Shown here: one piece after another, positions 33,161 to 45,947 of the stretch
Layout of the letters: each line of letters begins with the position of its first letter
Numbering within the stretch: the stretch's first letter is position 1
DNA from: Clonostachys chloroleuca
Taxonomy: Eukaryota; Ascomycota; Sordariomycetes; Hypocreales; Bionectriaceae
Direction: 5' to 3'
NCBI GenBank assembly: GCA_037952775.1
Contig: JBANAY010000003.1
Coordinates: 10,416,001-10,480,000 of the forward strand
Length of the DNA: 64,000 bases
Translations under genes and position numbers: made by a program
Notes under the pieces: generated by a model
The model's database searches: none
What the model was told of the DNA's origin: nothing
What the model saw: only the letters and a program-made list of their open reading frames with translations

Positions 33161-34574
33161 ATGGCCGAAATCACAATCACCGGGTTCGTAACGCGCGATG
33201 TGCGGTTCCCGACGTCTCTTGACAAGACGGGATCCGACGCCATGAACGCAGCCGGTGACTACTCATCCGCATACTGCATTCTCAAGACCGATTCCGATTA
33301 CACAGGACATGGCATGGTCGGTGCTTCCTCACTCACCCACTTCCCCGACTGTTATTCCTGACATGCAATTCCTATAGACATTCACAATCGGCCGAGGCAA
33401 CGACATTGTCTGCGCCGCAATCGCCCATGTCGCCGAACGCCTCCGCGGCAGGTCCCTCTCCGCCCTCGTCGCCAACTGGGGGCAGACCTGGCGCCATTTG
33501 GTAAACGACAGCCAGCTCCGATGGATCGGCCCCGAGAAGGGCGTCATCCACCTCGCCCTGGGCGCCGTCGTCAACGCCGTGTGGGATCTCTGGGCCAAGG
33601 TCCTGGGCAAACCCGTCTGGCGCATCGTCGCCGACATGTCCCCCGAGGAGTTTGTGCGCTGCATCGACTTCCGCTACATCACCGACGCCATCACCCCCGA
33701 GGAGGCCGTCGCCCTGCTCAAGGAGCAGGAGCCCGGCAAGGCTGCCCGGATCGAGGAGGCGCTGCAGAGCCGCGCCGTCCCCGCGTACACGACCAGTGCC
33801 GGGTGGCTGGGCTACGGGGAGGAGAAGATGAAGGCCCTGCTGCAGGAGACGCTCAGCCAGGGCTACCGCCACTTCAAGCTCAAGGTGGGCAACAGCGTGG
33901 AGGACGACCGCAAGAGGCTGACGATTGCGCGTGACGTTATCGGCTATGACAAGGGCAACATCCTCATGGTGGACGCCAACCAGGTGTGGTCGGTACCGGA
34001 GGCCATCGAGCACATGAAGCAGCTCGCCGAGTTCAAGCCGTGGTTCATTGAGGAGCCAACCTCTCCAGACGACATTTTCGGTCACAAGGCCGTCCGCGAC
34101 GCGCTCAAACCATACGGAATTGGTGTAGCCACTGGAGAGATGTGCCAGAACCGTGTCATCTTCAAACAGCTGATCCAGGCCGGTGCCATCGACGTCTGCC
34201 AGATCGACGCCTGCCGAATGGGCGGTGTCAACGAGGTTCTGGCCGTGCTCCTAATCGCCAAAAAGTACAACATCCCCATCGTTCCGCACTCTGGCGGCGT
34301 GGGTCTCCCAGAGTATACACAGCACCTCAGCACCATCGACTACGTCGTGGTAAGTGGCAAACTGTCAGTGCTCGAGTACGTGGACCACCTGCACGAGCAC
34401 TTCCTGCACCCATCCGTCATCAAGGACGGTTTCTACCAGACCCCGACGGAGCCTGGCTACAGTGTGGAGATGAAGCCTGACAGTATGGACCGATATACAT
34501 ACCCCGGCGAGAAGGGCGTCAGCTGGTGGACGACGGACGAGGCTCAGCCCATCCTCACTGGGGAGAAAATTTAA
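33161..34574 (+). CDS. LGD1: L-galactonate dehydratase (D-galacturonate catabolism)
   Basis: Exons 33161-33316 and 33378-34574 (450 residues) around a 61-bp intron (GTCGGT..TAG, a weak donor). The join yields HGMTFTIGRGND, which matches the family exactly. It belongs to the mandelate racemase branch of the enolase superfamily. It removes water from L-galactonate to give 2-keto-3-deoxy-L-galactonate, the second step of fungal pectin-derived galacturonate breakdown. Visible family elements are RDVRFPTSLDKTGSDAMN at the start, QLRWIGPEKGVIHLA, KLKVG (KxK base), VDANQVW and EEPTSPDD (metal ligands), TGE, and HSGGVGLPEY. The resemblance to Trichoderma LGD1, as I recall it, is close over the full length. 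The alternative is a fuconate dehydratase of the same subfamily. No other galacturonate gene is adjacent. Confidence 0.92.
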
Positions 34575-35405
34575 ATGGTAGTAATACGTATGAATAAAGT
34601 GAAATTATGTCAACCGAGCTGCTTACTGGATCGGCAAGCTGAGATTTCTTCCCACCCTAAAATCGACGATGTAACCATCGTAGCACAGAAAAAGAGCCCT
34701 ACCAGCCCTGCCTGGTCCAGACTCCAGAGTAATCACGGCTAATAAAATGACCAGGTATGTCATTTCGGAACCTGAAACATGCTTGACATGATACCTACGT
34801 GGTTGATCGCCTATACCAACTACCCTAGAGGCATCAATATCGTGATACCCTATTCTTCTTCTTCAACACCATGTTTCATTCACGATTTTTCCAAATAATG
34901 TTTTTTTATTGCAGTTTATGATCTGATTTTAAACGCGTACTAGTTTTTTTCGTATGTGCTTCAGTAAATGCTTTATGTGTGTAGTTGTGAATTGACCATA
35001 GAAAGAATCTCATCATGACTATTGAGGATCTCATCTGACAACTCCTCATCCTATCTTTCGTACTGTTGGATAATTCGTAAGACCCAATCGAGCATGCAGC
35101 TAGTCACCATAGTCAGATAGCCTAATATTCCAAATCAAGATATATTTTGCTAATAGCTCGATTTTCCTTCGCCTCAACCACCATATTGGCAGTCAGTACA
35201 GTGTAAACCGTATCGATACAGACGGATGCGAACCAGCGGGCAGCACAAATAGGCCCCTGCAACGGCTCCCACGGGCCTAATTATAGCACCGCGACCACGC
35301 ATCGAACGTTCTAAGATCGCATGAACCAGATCTCGACCTCGCTCATGCCTCTGCCCAGGACGGCTCAACCTAAAACTCCAAGATAGCATCACGGTGCCGC
35401 CAGAA
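34575..35405. other. Intergenic region between LGD1 and GPI18
   Basis: About 0.83 kb, A/T-rich. It contains the LGD1 3' end and the GPI18 promoter. No gene, repeat or RNA is recognised. Confidence 0.45.
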
Positions 35406-36751
35406 ATGGCCCTCGTCGATCCCCACGCCAGGCCGGTCGCATCGCTCGCCGTCCTGTTCTCCGCATGGAAGGCCTTCCTCCTGGCCATCGCGCTGGCCGC
35501 GTCCGCCGCGCCGGACTATGACACGTCCACGTCGCTCTTCTTCCACAACCTGTACTCCGGCACCACCCCTGTCCCCGTCCTCGCCCGCACGCTCACCCGT
35601 TGGGATGCCCTCTACTACGTCCATGCCGCCCGCCTGGGTGGCAAGCTCTACGAGCAGGAGTGGGCCTTCAGCACCGCGCTGTCCGCCCTCATCGCCAAGC
35701 TCCGTCACGGGCTCTGCTCGACGGTTGTCTGCCGCGATGATTCGATCGTCGAGCCTCTCCTGGGCATCCTCGTCTCTCACGTGTCGCACCTGATCAGCGT
35801 CGTGGCCCTCTACCAGCTCACGTCGCTCCTCTCCAGGGACCGCCGCTTCGCCTTTGTCGCATCAGTGCTCCACATCGTCTCCCCCGCGGGACTCTTCCTC
35901 TCCTCGCCCTACGCTGAAGCCACGTTCGCCTGTCTGTCCTTCGTGGCCAGCTACCTCTTCGCCCTTAGCTATGCTCAGTCGGACAGCAGCGGACGGAACG
36001 TCCACGTCCTGAGCGCGGGGGCCGTGTTCGGGCTCGCCACGAGGTTTCGGAGCAATGGCCTCGCAAACGGCCTCCTCTTCGCCGTGGAGGCTCTGCGGTG
36101 CGCGTATGCCTTCCTGCAGAGCCCTTCGTTCTCATCCCTCCTGACCATCATCTCCCCCGTGATCGGTGGCTTGCTGGTCGCCTCGGGATCCATCGTGCCT
36201 CAGGCCAGGGCGTGGAGCATATACTGCAGCCCTGAGAACGGGTTCGATCCAAGGCCATGGTGCTCTAATACGATTCCTAGCATCTACAGCTTCGTCCAGG
36301 AGCATTACTGGTAAGGAAAAATAGAATCAAACCTAGGCAGTATGCAATCTAACAACGCGGACGTAGGAACGTGGGATTCCTGAGATACTGGACGCCGAAT
36401 CAGATCCCACTCTTCCTCCTTGCTGCGCCGGTCCTCTACCTCCTCATCGCGTCGGGGTTCAAACTAGTCCGCGACCCTTCGCTTGTCTCACCCGGCGAGA
36501 ATCCCCAGTTTCGCGCGTTTGTCCAGGTCCTCGCCGCGAGCCAGGCCTTTGTCGCCGTGCTCGCCATCACCTCATATCACGTACAGATTATCAACAGGAT
36601 CTCATCGGGCTACATCCCCTGGTATTGGTGGATTGCAAGGTGTTTGATGGACAAACAAACCCAGAAGTTTGGATGGGGAGTGACCGTATTCATGGTCATG
36701 TACGCTGGCATCCAAGGCATTTTGTATGCCTCGTTTTTACCTCCCGCATAA
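35406..36751 (+). CDS. GPI18: GPI mannosyltransferase 2 (Gpi18/PIG-V)
   Basis: Exons 35406-36310 and 36367-36751 (429 residues) around a 56-bp intron (GTAAGG..TAG). The join rebuilds Trp (TG|G). This is a multi-pass ER membrane enzyme that adds the second mannose, alpha-1,6-linked, to the GPI precursor. Family features are a luminal RWDALYYVHAARLG segment (residues 64-77) containing the conserved Trp-Asp, SPAGLFLSSPYAEATFA (about 160-176), RFRSNG near 212-217, and a C-terminal IPWYWWIA. About eight to ten hydrophobic spans can be followed, including the first at about 14-35. The ATG at 35406 is the first in frame. It converges on NCR1 with only 289 bp between the stops. It is intact. Confidence 0.92.
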
Positions 36752-37040
36752 ATAGGGGCCTTTGGCTTCGCATGATAGACATGTAAAATGAAGTATCATA
36801 GAATGCATCAAGATTGTGACCCAATAGCAGAGGAAAGATAACTTGGTGGAAGTATGTTATTTTACTTCTATGCTAAATGAACATTATGGGCCGAAGTGAA
36901 GTAGAATCAACCAAAAACGAGGATAAAATGGCAAACTGTATTGAACAAAAACACCACCAAACTAGATAATACGATCCCATGTATTTGAAAAAAAAAGGCT
37001 CTCCTGTTGACCCAAAATAATAGTTCACTATTGTATTTAA

Positions 37041-40000
37041 TTAGTACTCATCTTCTGAGTCACTTTGATCGTTAATACGAATCGCTCGCCATCGTCGATC
37101 GGTCAAGTCTTGGGCGGCTGTTCCCTCGCTCTCGGGGTCAACGTAGCCCTGACCTCCTGCAATGCTCAGCGCGACAGGGAGGAAGATAAGAGCATGGATG
37201 GCGGCAAATATAACTAGAGCCAGCCACACGCGGAAGTAGTAGATCTCGAAAATCTTGGAGCGAGTGAAAGCGAGGACGCAGACACCGAGAAGCTTGGTGA
37301 CTGTGATTCCGGAGAAGACTGAGCCTCCGACATTGACAAGTGCTGTCCAGGCTCGGGCGTCACGGCCTCGCAGGCCAAAGTTGTTGCTCTCCATAACGGT
37401 TCGTGAGGGGAACATGAACGCACGGGCGATATGGGCGCAGAACTCGACGGAGATGCCGACGCAAATGATCAAGTTCACCAGTGACACCGCATTCAGCGAG
37501 ACGCCAAAGAGGGCCATGGCACCCATGATGTCAATGACGCTCATGATCACAGTCAGAGTGACCACGGCGGAGGTCAGTACGGAGCCAAGAAGGATCGCAG
37601 CGACGATGAAAATAATGCCTACGACGGCGGATAGAAGTCCAGCCGTCAAGCCGACAATCTCGAGGTACTGATGGAAGAAGATATAGAATATACTGTATGG
37701 GAAGACGTCTGCCCCAGTACGGGCCGTAATGTCTGCTGCGATGCGTCGAGCGGACGAATAAGCCTTGATGAAATCCTCCTGACTTCTCAAGGGTATATGG
37801 GCGGTTCGGAAATGAGTGGCCTTGACACTCTTATAATCCTCACCGAGAACAACTGCCTGTCCGTATGCGGCTTGCCCGCCAAGGGGACACTCTGATGTTG
37901 TTGGGGCGGTCAAGAATTTCTCGAGGTAGCGGATGAACTCGTCACCTACGGGCATACCGTAGAGGGTTGTGTTCCACGCAGGCTCTCTATTTGCAAAACA
38001 AGTCTCACCGTCCTCAACACAACACTTCTCGTAAATAGGATTGAGCCACGTGAAGAAGTCATCGATCCAGCTGGCAGTTGGGGCAGAGATGTAGGAAACA
38101 TCGGATCTCTGCCTCTCAAGTTCCAATGTGTTGGCGAGGGAGAGTGGCTCGCACGTTGTGAATCTGGCGCAGAGCTCTTGTTGTTCTGGACGAGAGGTGG
38201 TATCTACACCTCGGGTCACAAAGTAGACGGGGGTCCTATCTCGAGATAGTCGTAAAGATCATTGAAATATGGGATCAGATAGGAGCCATCTGGGATGGCA
38301 TCTCTCTGGTCGAGTCCAAGTTGGATAGTAGGTAGCAATGCAAGACTGGCAGCGAAGAGACCAAAGAAGAAAACAACGACACCAGTCTTGACTTTCTTTG
38401 TGAGCAGGGCTGGGGCGTATCTGTTCTTGATCACGATCTGCAAGGGGCTTTCCTCGTCATAGTCAGAGGTCCTGCCTGATCCAGCATAACCGTTCGATCC
38501 GTTCAGATGAATGCGGGCTTTGGTTATTTGCCACCATGGCCACAGCTCGCAGCGATGATCCTCCACCCGCATTTGGTTGAGAGATAGGAACGAAACAAAC
38601 ATTGTCATTTGCAAAAGAGCGTTGATGAACACGGCGCCGGCGGCATAAGCGGCAAAATTTCTGACCGCAGGCATGCCAACAGCGGAACCAAGAGCGAATG
38701 CCACAGTTTCTGTCAGGGCAGAGAACAGGATTGATGGGCCCATCCGACCTAGAGCCCGGCCAACGCGCTCCTCGACCATCTGATCGGGGCAGCTGACATT
38801 GACTCTCTCTAGTTCATGAACGATGAGGAAAATGTTGTCTACACCGACAGCGAGGACAATGAAGGGAATGACTTCCACGATGATCAAAGTTGCTTTTAGG
38901 CCAACCCAGGAGAAGAATCCAATAGAGGCTGCAATGGACATGAGAACAATGATGATGCCGACGAGTCCCAAAGTGACCTTTGACTCGACGAGCAACACAG
39001 CAGGGTTTCTGAAGACATGCTTGAGCGGGGTGCCCAATGCCATGCAGGCGTATATGAACATGACAATGTAGCTAATGACGACAATTTTGGCATCAGTGTT
39101 AGTCGATTTGTTCAGCTCTTGCTCAAGGGAGATCTCAGTATTGAAAGAGAGGCGGAGACCCCTGTCAGTTGCTTCCTGCTGGACCTGGAGGAGTCGATCC
39201 CGAAGCGCGTTCTCCCAGTCGATAGCGAAAGCAAGGGCATTGCTGCCCTCGTTCGCATTGTTGACAACCCATGTCACTGTGAGAGCTCGTGCTTGAGTGA
39301 TATCGTCATCAAAACCGCCAAGCACCATGCTTGGTTCGATTGGTTGACCAAAATCGGGGCGGCAATCGACAGGAGACTTGGAGCACTGTCGGAGATCATC
39401 CTCCCAGTACTTGGGGCTTAGGCCACCCTTGGCGTTGAAATAGGCGGAGACGGATTGAACCACACAAGCATCATCGAGGGGCGTGAAGCAAATATCGCTA
39501 AGATACTTGCCAAAGATGGGACTTTCGAGTCTTTGGATGCTCTTTTCCACATCCATCCACCATTTGAGAGTCTCGTAGCTAAGAACAGGACCAGGTCCAG
39601 AGGGCTGAGTGTCGTTGACAAGAAAAATCTTTTCCGCACGGTAGAAGGGGCCGAAGTTCTGGTCAAAGTACGCCTTTTCTTGTGCTGCAGGAGAGGATGG
39701 GCTGACCCAAAGGCGCGCAGGATCTTTTTCTAAATCGAACCTGAACCATCCGGCGCTGAGCAGAGCAACAAGAACCAGACTTAGGCTGATGGTGACACCG
39801 GGGAATCGGGCCGCAGCATGTCCCAGCTGGTAGAATGCCTTGTCGCAGATGTCGTTGATGCGATAACGCTTCGTCGGGCGATCGCGCATGGCTTCGGTGA
39901 GCACAGGCCCGCCTTCATCTTCATCGTCGCTGTGGGACGATTCGTGTAGCAGCCTTGTTCGTTCCACCCGGCGCTTTGAGTACCGCTTCCAGGCAATATG

Positions 40001-40930
40001 TCCAAAGACCATGGTGGTAAATACGAATAACAGAACCGAATAAACCAAGATGGACGCAAAGGAAAGGCACGGCAGCACGCCGACATGGCAGGCGCCCTTG
40101 TCCTTAACTGCGGGTAGCTCGGGACAAACCTCAGGACAGTCTACACACACACAACGATAGGCTGGATCCTCGTCATTGCATTTCTTCGGCTTCATATCCT
40201 TGGGACTCATGTCTGGCTCGGTATAGTTGGCTGGAAAGTTGATCTGGAAGGGCGAGCCTACGAGAGGCTTTTTATCTCCTAGGAACTTCAACATATCGTG
40301 ATAGTTGGTGGCACCTCCTCCGATCAGATCCATGGCCTTGCTTCCGGAGCCACCAAACTTGACTTCCTTGCAACTGTCGTAGAAGCCGGTCCCATACTCT
40401 TGTGATATCAGTTGGTCGAGCTCGGTCACGAGTTTCTTGCCATTTTTGGCAGCGGAATCGGTAATGTTGATAAATGTAGACTGGTCGGAGGAGCATGTGA
40501 ACGTGCAGAACATGTTGAAGAAGTTCTCCTTGCATGCCGGGCAGGATCCGATCAGCGTGTTGGGCGTACCCAGCTCAGACTTGAGAGCGCGAACCTGAGA
40601 AACAGTCAGTTAAGGGATATTCATTGGTGCATCCGCCTCTCCAAGAGGCGCTTAAGCCCATACCTGATCCAGCTCGCAGCATACAGGTCCGGTGCTCCAT
40701 TTCTCGCCGCAGAGCTCAACAAGCTCCTTGCGAAACTCCTCATCGGGATCCTTGGCCAGGCCGTTATCGACGCAGGGCAGCTCTTTGCCAAAAAAGCTCT
40801 GCTTCCCACAGTGACCGCGGAAGGCGCACCGACCCGGCTCATGGATGGGCGTTAATTTCTGGGCGCTGCTCACAGATGCCGTGAGCAGCGCCAAGGTCGT
40901 AAGAAGGGTGTTTGCGACTCGATGACGCAT
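37041..40930 (-). CDS. NCR1: Niemann-Pick C1 homologue, vacuolar sterol transporter (one-base frameshift in the supplied sequence)
   Basis: Exons on the minus strand 40930-40664 and 40594-37041 with a 69-bp intron (GTATGG..CAG). The product is 1273 residues after adding one base. Residues 1-23 are a signal peptide ending SSA. The Cys-rich N-terminal sterol-binding domain follows (about 25-245, with CCELDQ, CPACKENF and FCTFTCS). Next come the first membrane span, a luminal domain, the sterol-sensing domain (about 586-760, including VGVDNIFLIVHELER), a second Cys-containing luminal loop and five C-terminal spans. This order is that of NPC1/Ncr1, which moves sterol across the glycocalyx of the vacuole or lysosome. 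The frame breaks at a run of five G (38229-38233) just after DYLEIGPP. One added base continues with VYFVTRGVD, the conserved NPC1 sequence, and makes the length exact. Confidence 0.92.
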
Positions 40931-42231
40931 TGCGGAAGTGGGAGGCCGGATGGTCGGCCGGTGACCGGGCGGGATGAATGGATGTTGAGCGCACTCGCTA
41001 TGCTTCTGCTAAGTCGAAGGGCGCTGCATTGAAAGACGGTCGCGGGGGCTATAGGAGCTCTGCATCGACGGCTGATGGCAGGGCAGCTCGAGTATAAATA
41101 CGGCTAGATAGAAGTCGGAGCAAGTGTGTTAGCGGTGGATGGGGAAGCTCATCATGTCATCGATAACGCAGCGCTAGACATGTAGGTACCCAGGTACCTT
41201 CATTACGTACTCGACAGGGGGGCTGTACAAGTACCGCTACCAGCCTGCATGCATGACACACGTCGGCGGGCTGCCTCATCAATTTAATATGCGACATGTG
41301 TGTCTGTGAACTATTCGATGCATAAACTATTCTGATATTCATCATATTTCCCATTAGCTGATATAGAAACAATAAACTATGTAGTTGGGCAATATAATAT
41401 ATCGAGTAAGTGTGCTTTATTGGGCCTGGCAGCACAGCGTCACCAACCTTGATTTCCGGGGCTGCATTAGTCCTGTACCTGTACCGCCTTGGCCGAACCT
41501 TCTTTGCGCCCATGGGTGAATGCATGACCCTTATAGTACCTGCCTGGTGGCAATGGAGTCTGTACTGAAGCCTAATGTTTGCCTTTCCGCTCGTCCTCAT
41601 GTTCGTGGAACGGGGCTGAGTTGCAAGCCCGTCCCCCCCGGTAAATATACCGGGTTTCTGCGGTCGCACTTGAGTTGGTCACGCGTGAGAGTCTCGTGTG
41701 AGACAAACAAAAACACAGTTCAGGCAGCTCAGACCTGAGCAAGTAAAGTTTAGGACACCCTTGCCGCCCTTCGAGAAGATGCTCGATCAATAATTTAGGT
41801 ACAATTCCTGTGTATTTCAGAATCGTACAGACTGTGTGAGACCTGATGAGATACTACGGGATTTGTTATTTCATCAGTTGTCTACCGAGTGAGTACACAC
41901 ACGTGACCTCACATTTAGGCGGAGCCAGGCTGTTTGAAGTTGGAGCCTGAACCGGCCAAGTTGCTGCCGTCATTCAATGTGAGAGTCATTGGTTACTGGC
42001 TTCAGAAATAGACTGAACAGACCATCAACATTCAGGCGTTGGATATTTTAATTGTAAAAAGGCCATCGTTTTCTGCCACATTTCTCTTTCGATTGTCATA
42101 CAAACAAGTCGCTTCAGCCCCATCTTAGATCATGCTGTATTTGAAGAGATCTTCAACCAACACAAGACCTTACACCACGTTTTTATCCGAATCTCCGCGT
42201 CCTCTTGCCGGCTGGCGGACTGGCTCGCACC
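40931..42231. other. Divergent intergenic region between NCR1 and the CUE-Smr gene
   Basis: 1.3 kb between two divergently transcribed genes, so it should hold both promoters. It contains a compact GGTACC-rich motif at 41183-41199 and A/T-rich stretches. A minus-strand 170-codon frame (41669-41157) has no recognisable domain. Confidence 0.45.
41183..41199. repeat. GGTACC-containing near-palindromic motif
   Basis: TAGGTACCCAGGTACCT, two overlapping near-palindromes. Similar clusters occur at 18192-18205 and singly near 50775. This looks like a genome-wide short motif rather than a gene-specific operator. Confidence 0.45.
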
Positions 42232-44126
42232 ATGCCGTCTGGAAATGACCAAGATCCTATGCAGAGTCTAGTGGTGAGTGAAGAAGCGTTCCTCGGCTTG
42301 GCATATTGTCTCAAACGGTGGAGAGGCTCGAGCGATGCTTGAGGCCTTCCTTGGTAAATTACTGTGGGATCCGAGTGGATGACAGGAGCTCGAGATGATA
42401 TGTGACGAGGGAAATACTTGTCAAATTATTTATATACTGATACTTATGTGAACCGACAGGACTCATTCAGATCCCTCTTGGATGAACCCTTGATCGTCGC
42501 AATTGCAACTGATCATGACTTAACTACGCCCGAAGGCTACCAAACGGCCAAGGAGATCCTTGATGGGCTCTCACAGTCGGTTGTCTTTGAAGAAGCGACA
42601 GGCTTCAACGCGACAGGAGTCTCTAATCTTCCCCAGAACGCCAGTTTCGACCCTGACGATGATGAGAGCACAAGTGCTACCGTCACGAGTACAAGCAACC
42701 GTGTCCCCAAGTCTCTGGGCTCAGCCTCTGAAGGCACTGAAATATCCTCTTCGTCAGCAGAACCATCCTCCGCTATGCCTAGTCTCACCAAATTCAGCAA
42801 TGATAGTGATGAGACCAAGTTCAGCAATCTGCGGGGCATGTTCACGGAGTTGAAGGAGATCGACATCAAGAGTGCTATGAAGAAGGCTAACGGTGACCTC
42901 CAGGTCGCCCTGGATATATTGCTCAATATTCAGTTTCTCGAGGCGACGGGACAACGAGAAAAGGGTATAGACGGCTTCTTTCAACCTGACGACGTTGATA
43001 CCAATACCAATACCAAGAGCAAGAAAAAACAGAGAAAAGCCAAGAAACGGGCCAATAGCATTCAGGGTGATACATCATTTTCTCCCTCAAGCGGACAGCC
43101 CGTTAGAGCTAAGAATATTAAACGTTAGGATACCCCCTCCCCCCTCCACAGTTAATCTTTCCAGATTCTTCGTACTGACATCGTGCCATTCTAGATGAGG
43201 AAGAGATTGCGTTCATTGCCGATAGAATCGACATGTCATACGACCAAGTCTCTGATATCTTCTACAGGAAACGGTGCTCCAGTGGCGCAACCATAATGGA
43301 TATTCTTGACCAGTTCGTTTCATACGGAATCCAGGCTCGCGACGCTGAGGGCAAAGCCCAAGCAAAGTCGCTGGCTGCCAAGTACCGTAACATCCCAGAC
43401 CACTACCTCCTCGCCCTGGTTCAGGTGACCAGCTCCATTTCACAATTCTCCGACGACATTGCAGGCATGCTGAGCAAATACTTCGTGAAGAATCCATGGG
43501 TCCAGCGCATCGACCTGGACTACCGCCTCACACCCTTGCCAAGCAATGAAATTGAAGGTGCTGCGCAACCGGCGGCTGGGAGTGCCAGAACGCTAGAGCT
43601 GAAGACACCCATGCAGCCGCTGGCAGGATCTTTATTATTGGCTGGTGGTAATCTTGCAGAGATGAACCAAAAAGCACAAGCCTCCTGGGACGCCAAGCGG
43701 GCGACTGATGCATATACTTCCCAACTCCTCCGTAAAGGTGGCTCGAATTCTCTGTATAAGCAGGCTGCAGCTGTCTATCGGGAGCGTTCGTATGAACAGG
43801 CCCAGAATTCTCATATGCTATCATCTGCTGCCGCTGAGCTCCTGGTCCAGAAGCAGAGTACATCGACATCTATTGACTTACATGGTGTCACTGTGCTGGA
43901 CGGGATCAGGATTGCTCGCCAGAGAGTGCAGTCCTGGTGGGATGGCCTCGGAGAATCCAGAGTCAGAAAAGCCAGGGAACAGAGCTTGACAGTTGTTACT
44001 GGTATCGGACGTCACAGTGCCGGTGGAGTATCGCGGCTTCGACAAGGCGTAGCCGCCGCTCTTTTCCAGGATGGCTGGAAGATGCGCATTGAGACCGGCC
44101 GGTTTGTGATAACCGGCAGGCGGTAA
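42232..44126 (+). CDS. CUE and Smr domain protein, Cue2-like no-go decay endonuclease
   Basis: Exons 42232-42273, 42460-43123 and 43195-44126 (545 residues). The introns are 186 bp (GTGAGT..CAG) and 71 bp (GTTAGG..TAG, a weak donor). The first exon gives only 14 residues, ending QSLV, and joins DSFRSLLDEP. A CUE-type ubiquitin-binding helix bundle sits at about 140-175 (LRGMFTELKEIDIKSAM). A second helical region starts after the second join. The C-terminal Smr domain (about 460-545) carries IDLHG and TGIGRHS, the nuclease-family signature. A Lys-rich linker separates the two halves. Yeast Cue2 with this architecture cuts mRNA at stalled, collided ribosomes. The assignment of architecture is firm. 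The biochemical role is inferred from the family. Confidence 0.88.
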
Positions 44127-44364
44127 CGAAATGGGTTGAAATAGAAAAAAAAAATGACTCTCTTATTCTTGCTCGATGTCCAATGCCTAAAAATGACGGA
44201 CATGAGATAAGATAAAGATCTATGGCGACTATTCGAAAAGGCGGGTGGAGTTGGATATACAAGCTCCGGGGATATATCACGACGTAACTTCTATCTAAAT
44301 ATTCTACCATTTACTTGCTCGAAATATAGAATTGGACGCTCTCCAGACATCACCTTGCTCACCA
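44127..44364. other. Convergent 3' region of the CUE-Smr gene and the PEX11-type gene
   Basis: 238 bp between two converging stop codons, A/T-rich, with a run of ten A near 44146. It is expected to hold both polyadenylation regions. Nothing else is seen. Confidence 0.45.
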
Positions 44365-45392
44365 CTAGGCAGCCTGGCGCCTCTCCAGGTCCCGCCCAAC
44401 TCTCCTCCAGGCATCCAGGCCGGTCAGGACGGAAGTAGTGAACATTGCAATACCAATAATGCCAGTCTCGACTTGGACCCATCCCATGACGGAGGCGGGA
44501 ATAATGAGATCGAGAACATCGGCGAGGAGCTTCTGCCCCAGGAGGCTTGTCTCCTGGCTGACCTTCTTGGCCCACTCCTTGCGCTCCTCCTTGCGCTTCT
44601 CAGCAGCCTCCTTGAGCAGCTTCTTCTCGTTCTCAATTTTCTCCTCCTTGCTCTTTTTCTTCTCCGAGCCGCCAGACTTCTCCTTGCTGTCCTTGCCGGT
44701 GCCGAAGCCCTCGCCGGCCTGGGGGACGGGAGAGTACGCCATGATACGCACGAGCTTGATCGCCGTGCTGACGGCGGATGTGTACAGACCGATGAACCAG
44801 AAGATCTGGGCGTCCACGTTGATCTTGGTGGTCTGGACGGGGCCGAAGAACTCCAGGTGGTCGACGCCAAGCAGATCCGGCAGCGTGACGGACTCGAGCA
44901 TGCCGAAGGTGGCCAGCGACGACTTGCTCGCGACATCGAGCCACGTCTCAATGGTCTTGGTCTCAGTCAGGTAGAGGGCGTAGGAGGCATTGAACGTCTC
45001 GAGGAAGCGGAACAGGCGGAACGTGCGGCGGGTGACGTTGAGGGTTCCCTGCAGCTGCTTGAGGCAGGTCTCAGTGGCCATGTGGACCGAGACCGGGTGT
45101 GTGGGCATGAGCTGGGCGATCAGGATGGGGTAAGATGTCAGGATCATGAAAAATGACTGGAAGAGGCGGAGAAGCCTCTCAAGGCCGCCTGGGAAATATG
45201 AGCGAGTGCATTGAGGCCTTAACTTAGAAGATACATAGGGAGCGATTGGTGTTCCATTTGATTATAGATTCACCCGGCGTCTAAGCCAGGCTGAACGAGA
45301 GCCATGCCCACCCAAATATTGTGGTATAGTGTATGTAAAAACGTACCATTATCAACGCCGAAGGCGACGAAATGCTCGTAGGTGCTGACCAT
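44365..45392 (-). CDS. Peroxisomal membrane protein of the PEX11 family
   Basis: Exons on the minus strand 45392-45347 and 45188-44365 (289 residues) with a 158-bp intron (GTACGT..CAG). The first exon supplies MVSTYEHFVAFGVDN, and the join yields DNGGLERLLRLFQSFF, the amphipathic start expected of Pex11 proteins. A middle region with two hydrophobic helices (about 100-150) precedes a long charged coiled segment (about 165-215, Lys/Glu-rich). A final membrane segment follows (SVMGWVQVETGIIGIAMFTTSV). PEX11 proteins bend and elongate the peroxisomal membrane to drive division. The length and layout resemble the Pex11C/Gim5-like branch more than the short canonical Pex11. Upstream sequence up to 45393 gives no better start. 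Confidence 0.85.
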
Positions 45393-45947
45393 GGTGATGG
45401 GATATGCGGTGAGGATGAGCGAGGCCCACCTTCTGAACAGACAGATAGATCAACCCGGAAACCAAAAATCAGTTCCAAAAGACGATATTGACCAAGACCG
45501 AGCCAAATCTGCAAGAGGAAAATACTCTTGCCCAATGCCTTGGGGTTGTAAGGAGCGAGCCCTTGATGAAACGAAGCATTTCTTCCATCCGACCATCGGG
45601 TTGGGCTGTGGGCCCGATTAATAAAATCCATCACTAGTAGGCCGCCAGCACACTCGCAGTTACCTGCCTTCCGGATTCACCAGACCCGAGCGGAATCACA
45701 CAATAATAGGCTGGGCTGGATGGTAGATGTTGACTGGTTTTTCTCCCGTCACTTAGATACCGCTTCATCACACACGGGGCACGAAGATAACACGGAAAAT
45801 GGTTGAAAACTGATTTTGACAAAACGAATACACCACCGTCATTTACGGTTGACTATGCATAGGTACACAGACGCGGGCTCATGAAATTACGGCCGCCGCG
45901 TCCCCTCTAGACTAAATGAAACCCTCACGACGAGCTCCGACTCTGTT
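45393..45947. other. Intergenic region between the PEX11-type gene and NUO51
   Basis: 555 bp in tandem orientation: the PEX11 promoter on the left and the NUO51 3' region on the right. Frames here are short and unrecognised. Confidence 0.45.

Noticed and set aside
41157..41669. 170-codon minus frame upstream of NCR1
   Set aside because: Low-quality composition, no domain, and it lies in a divergent promoter region.
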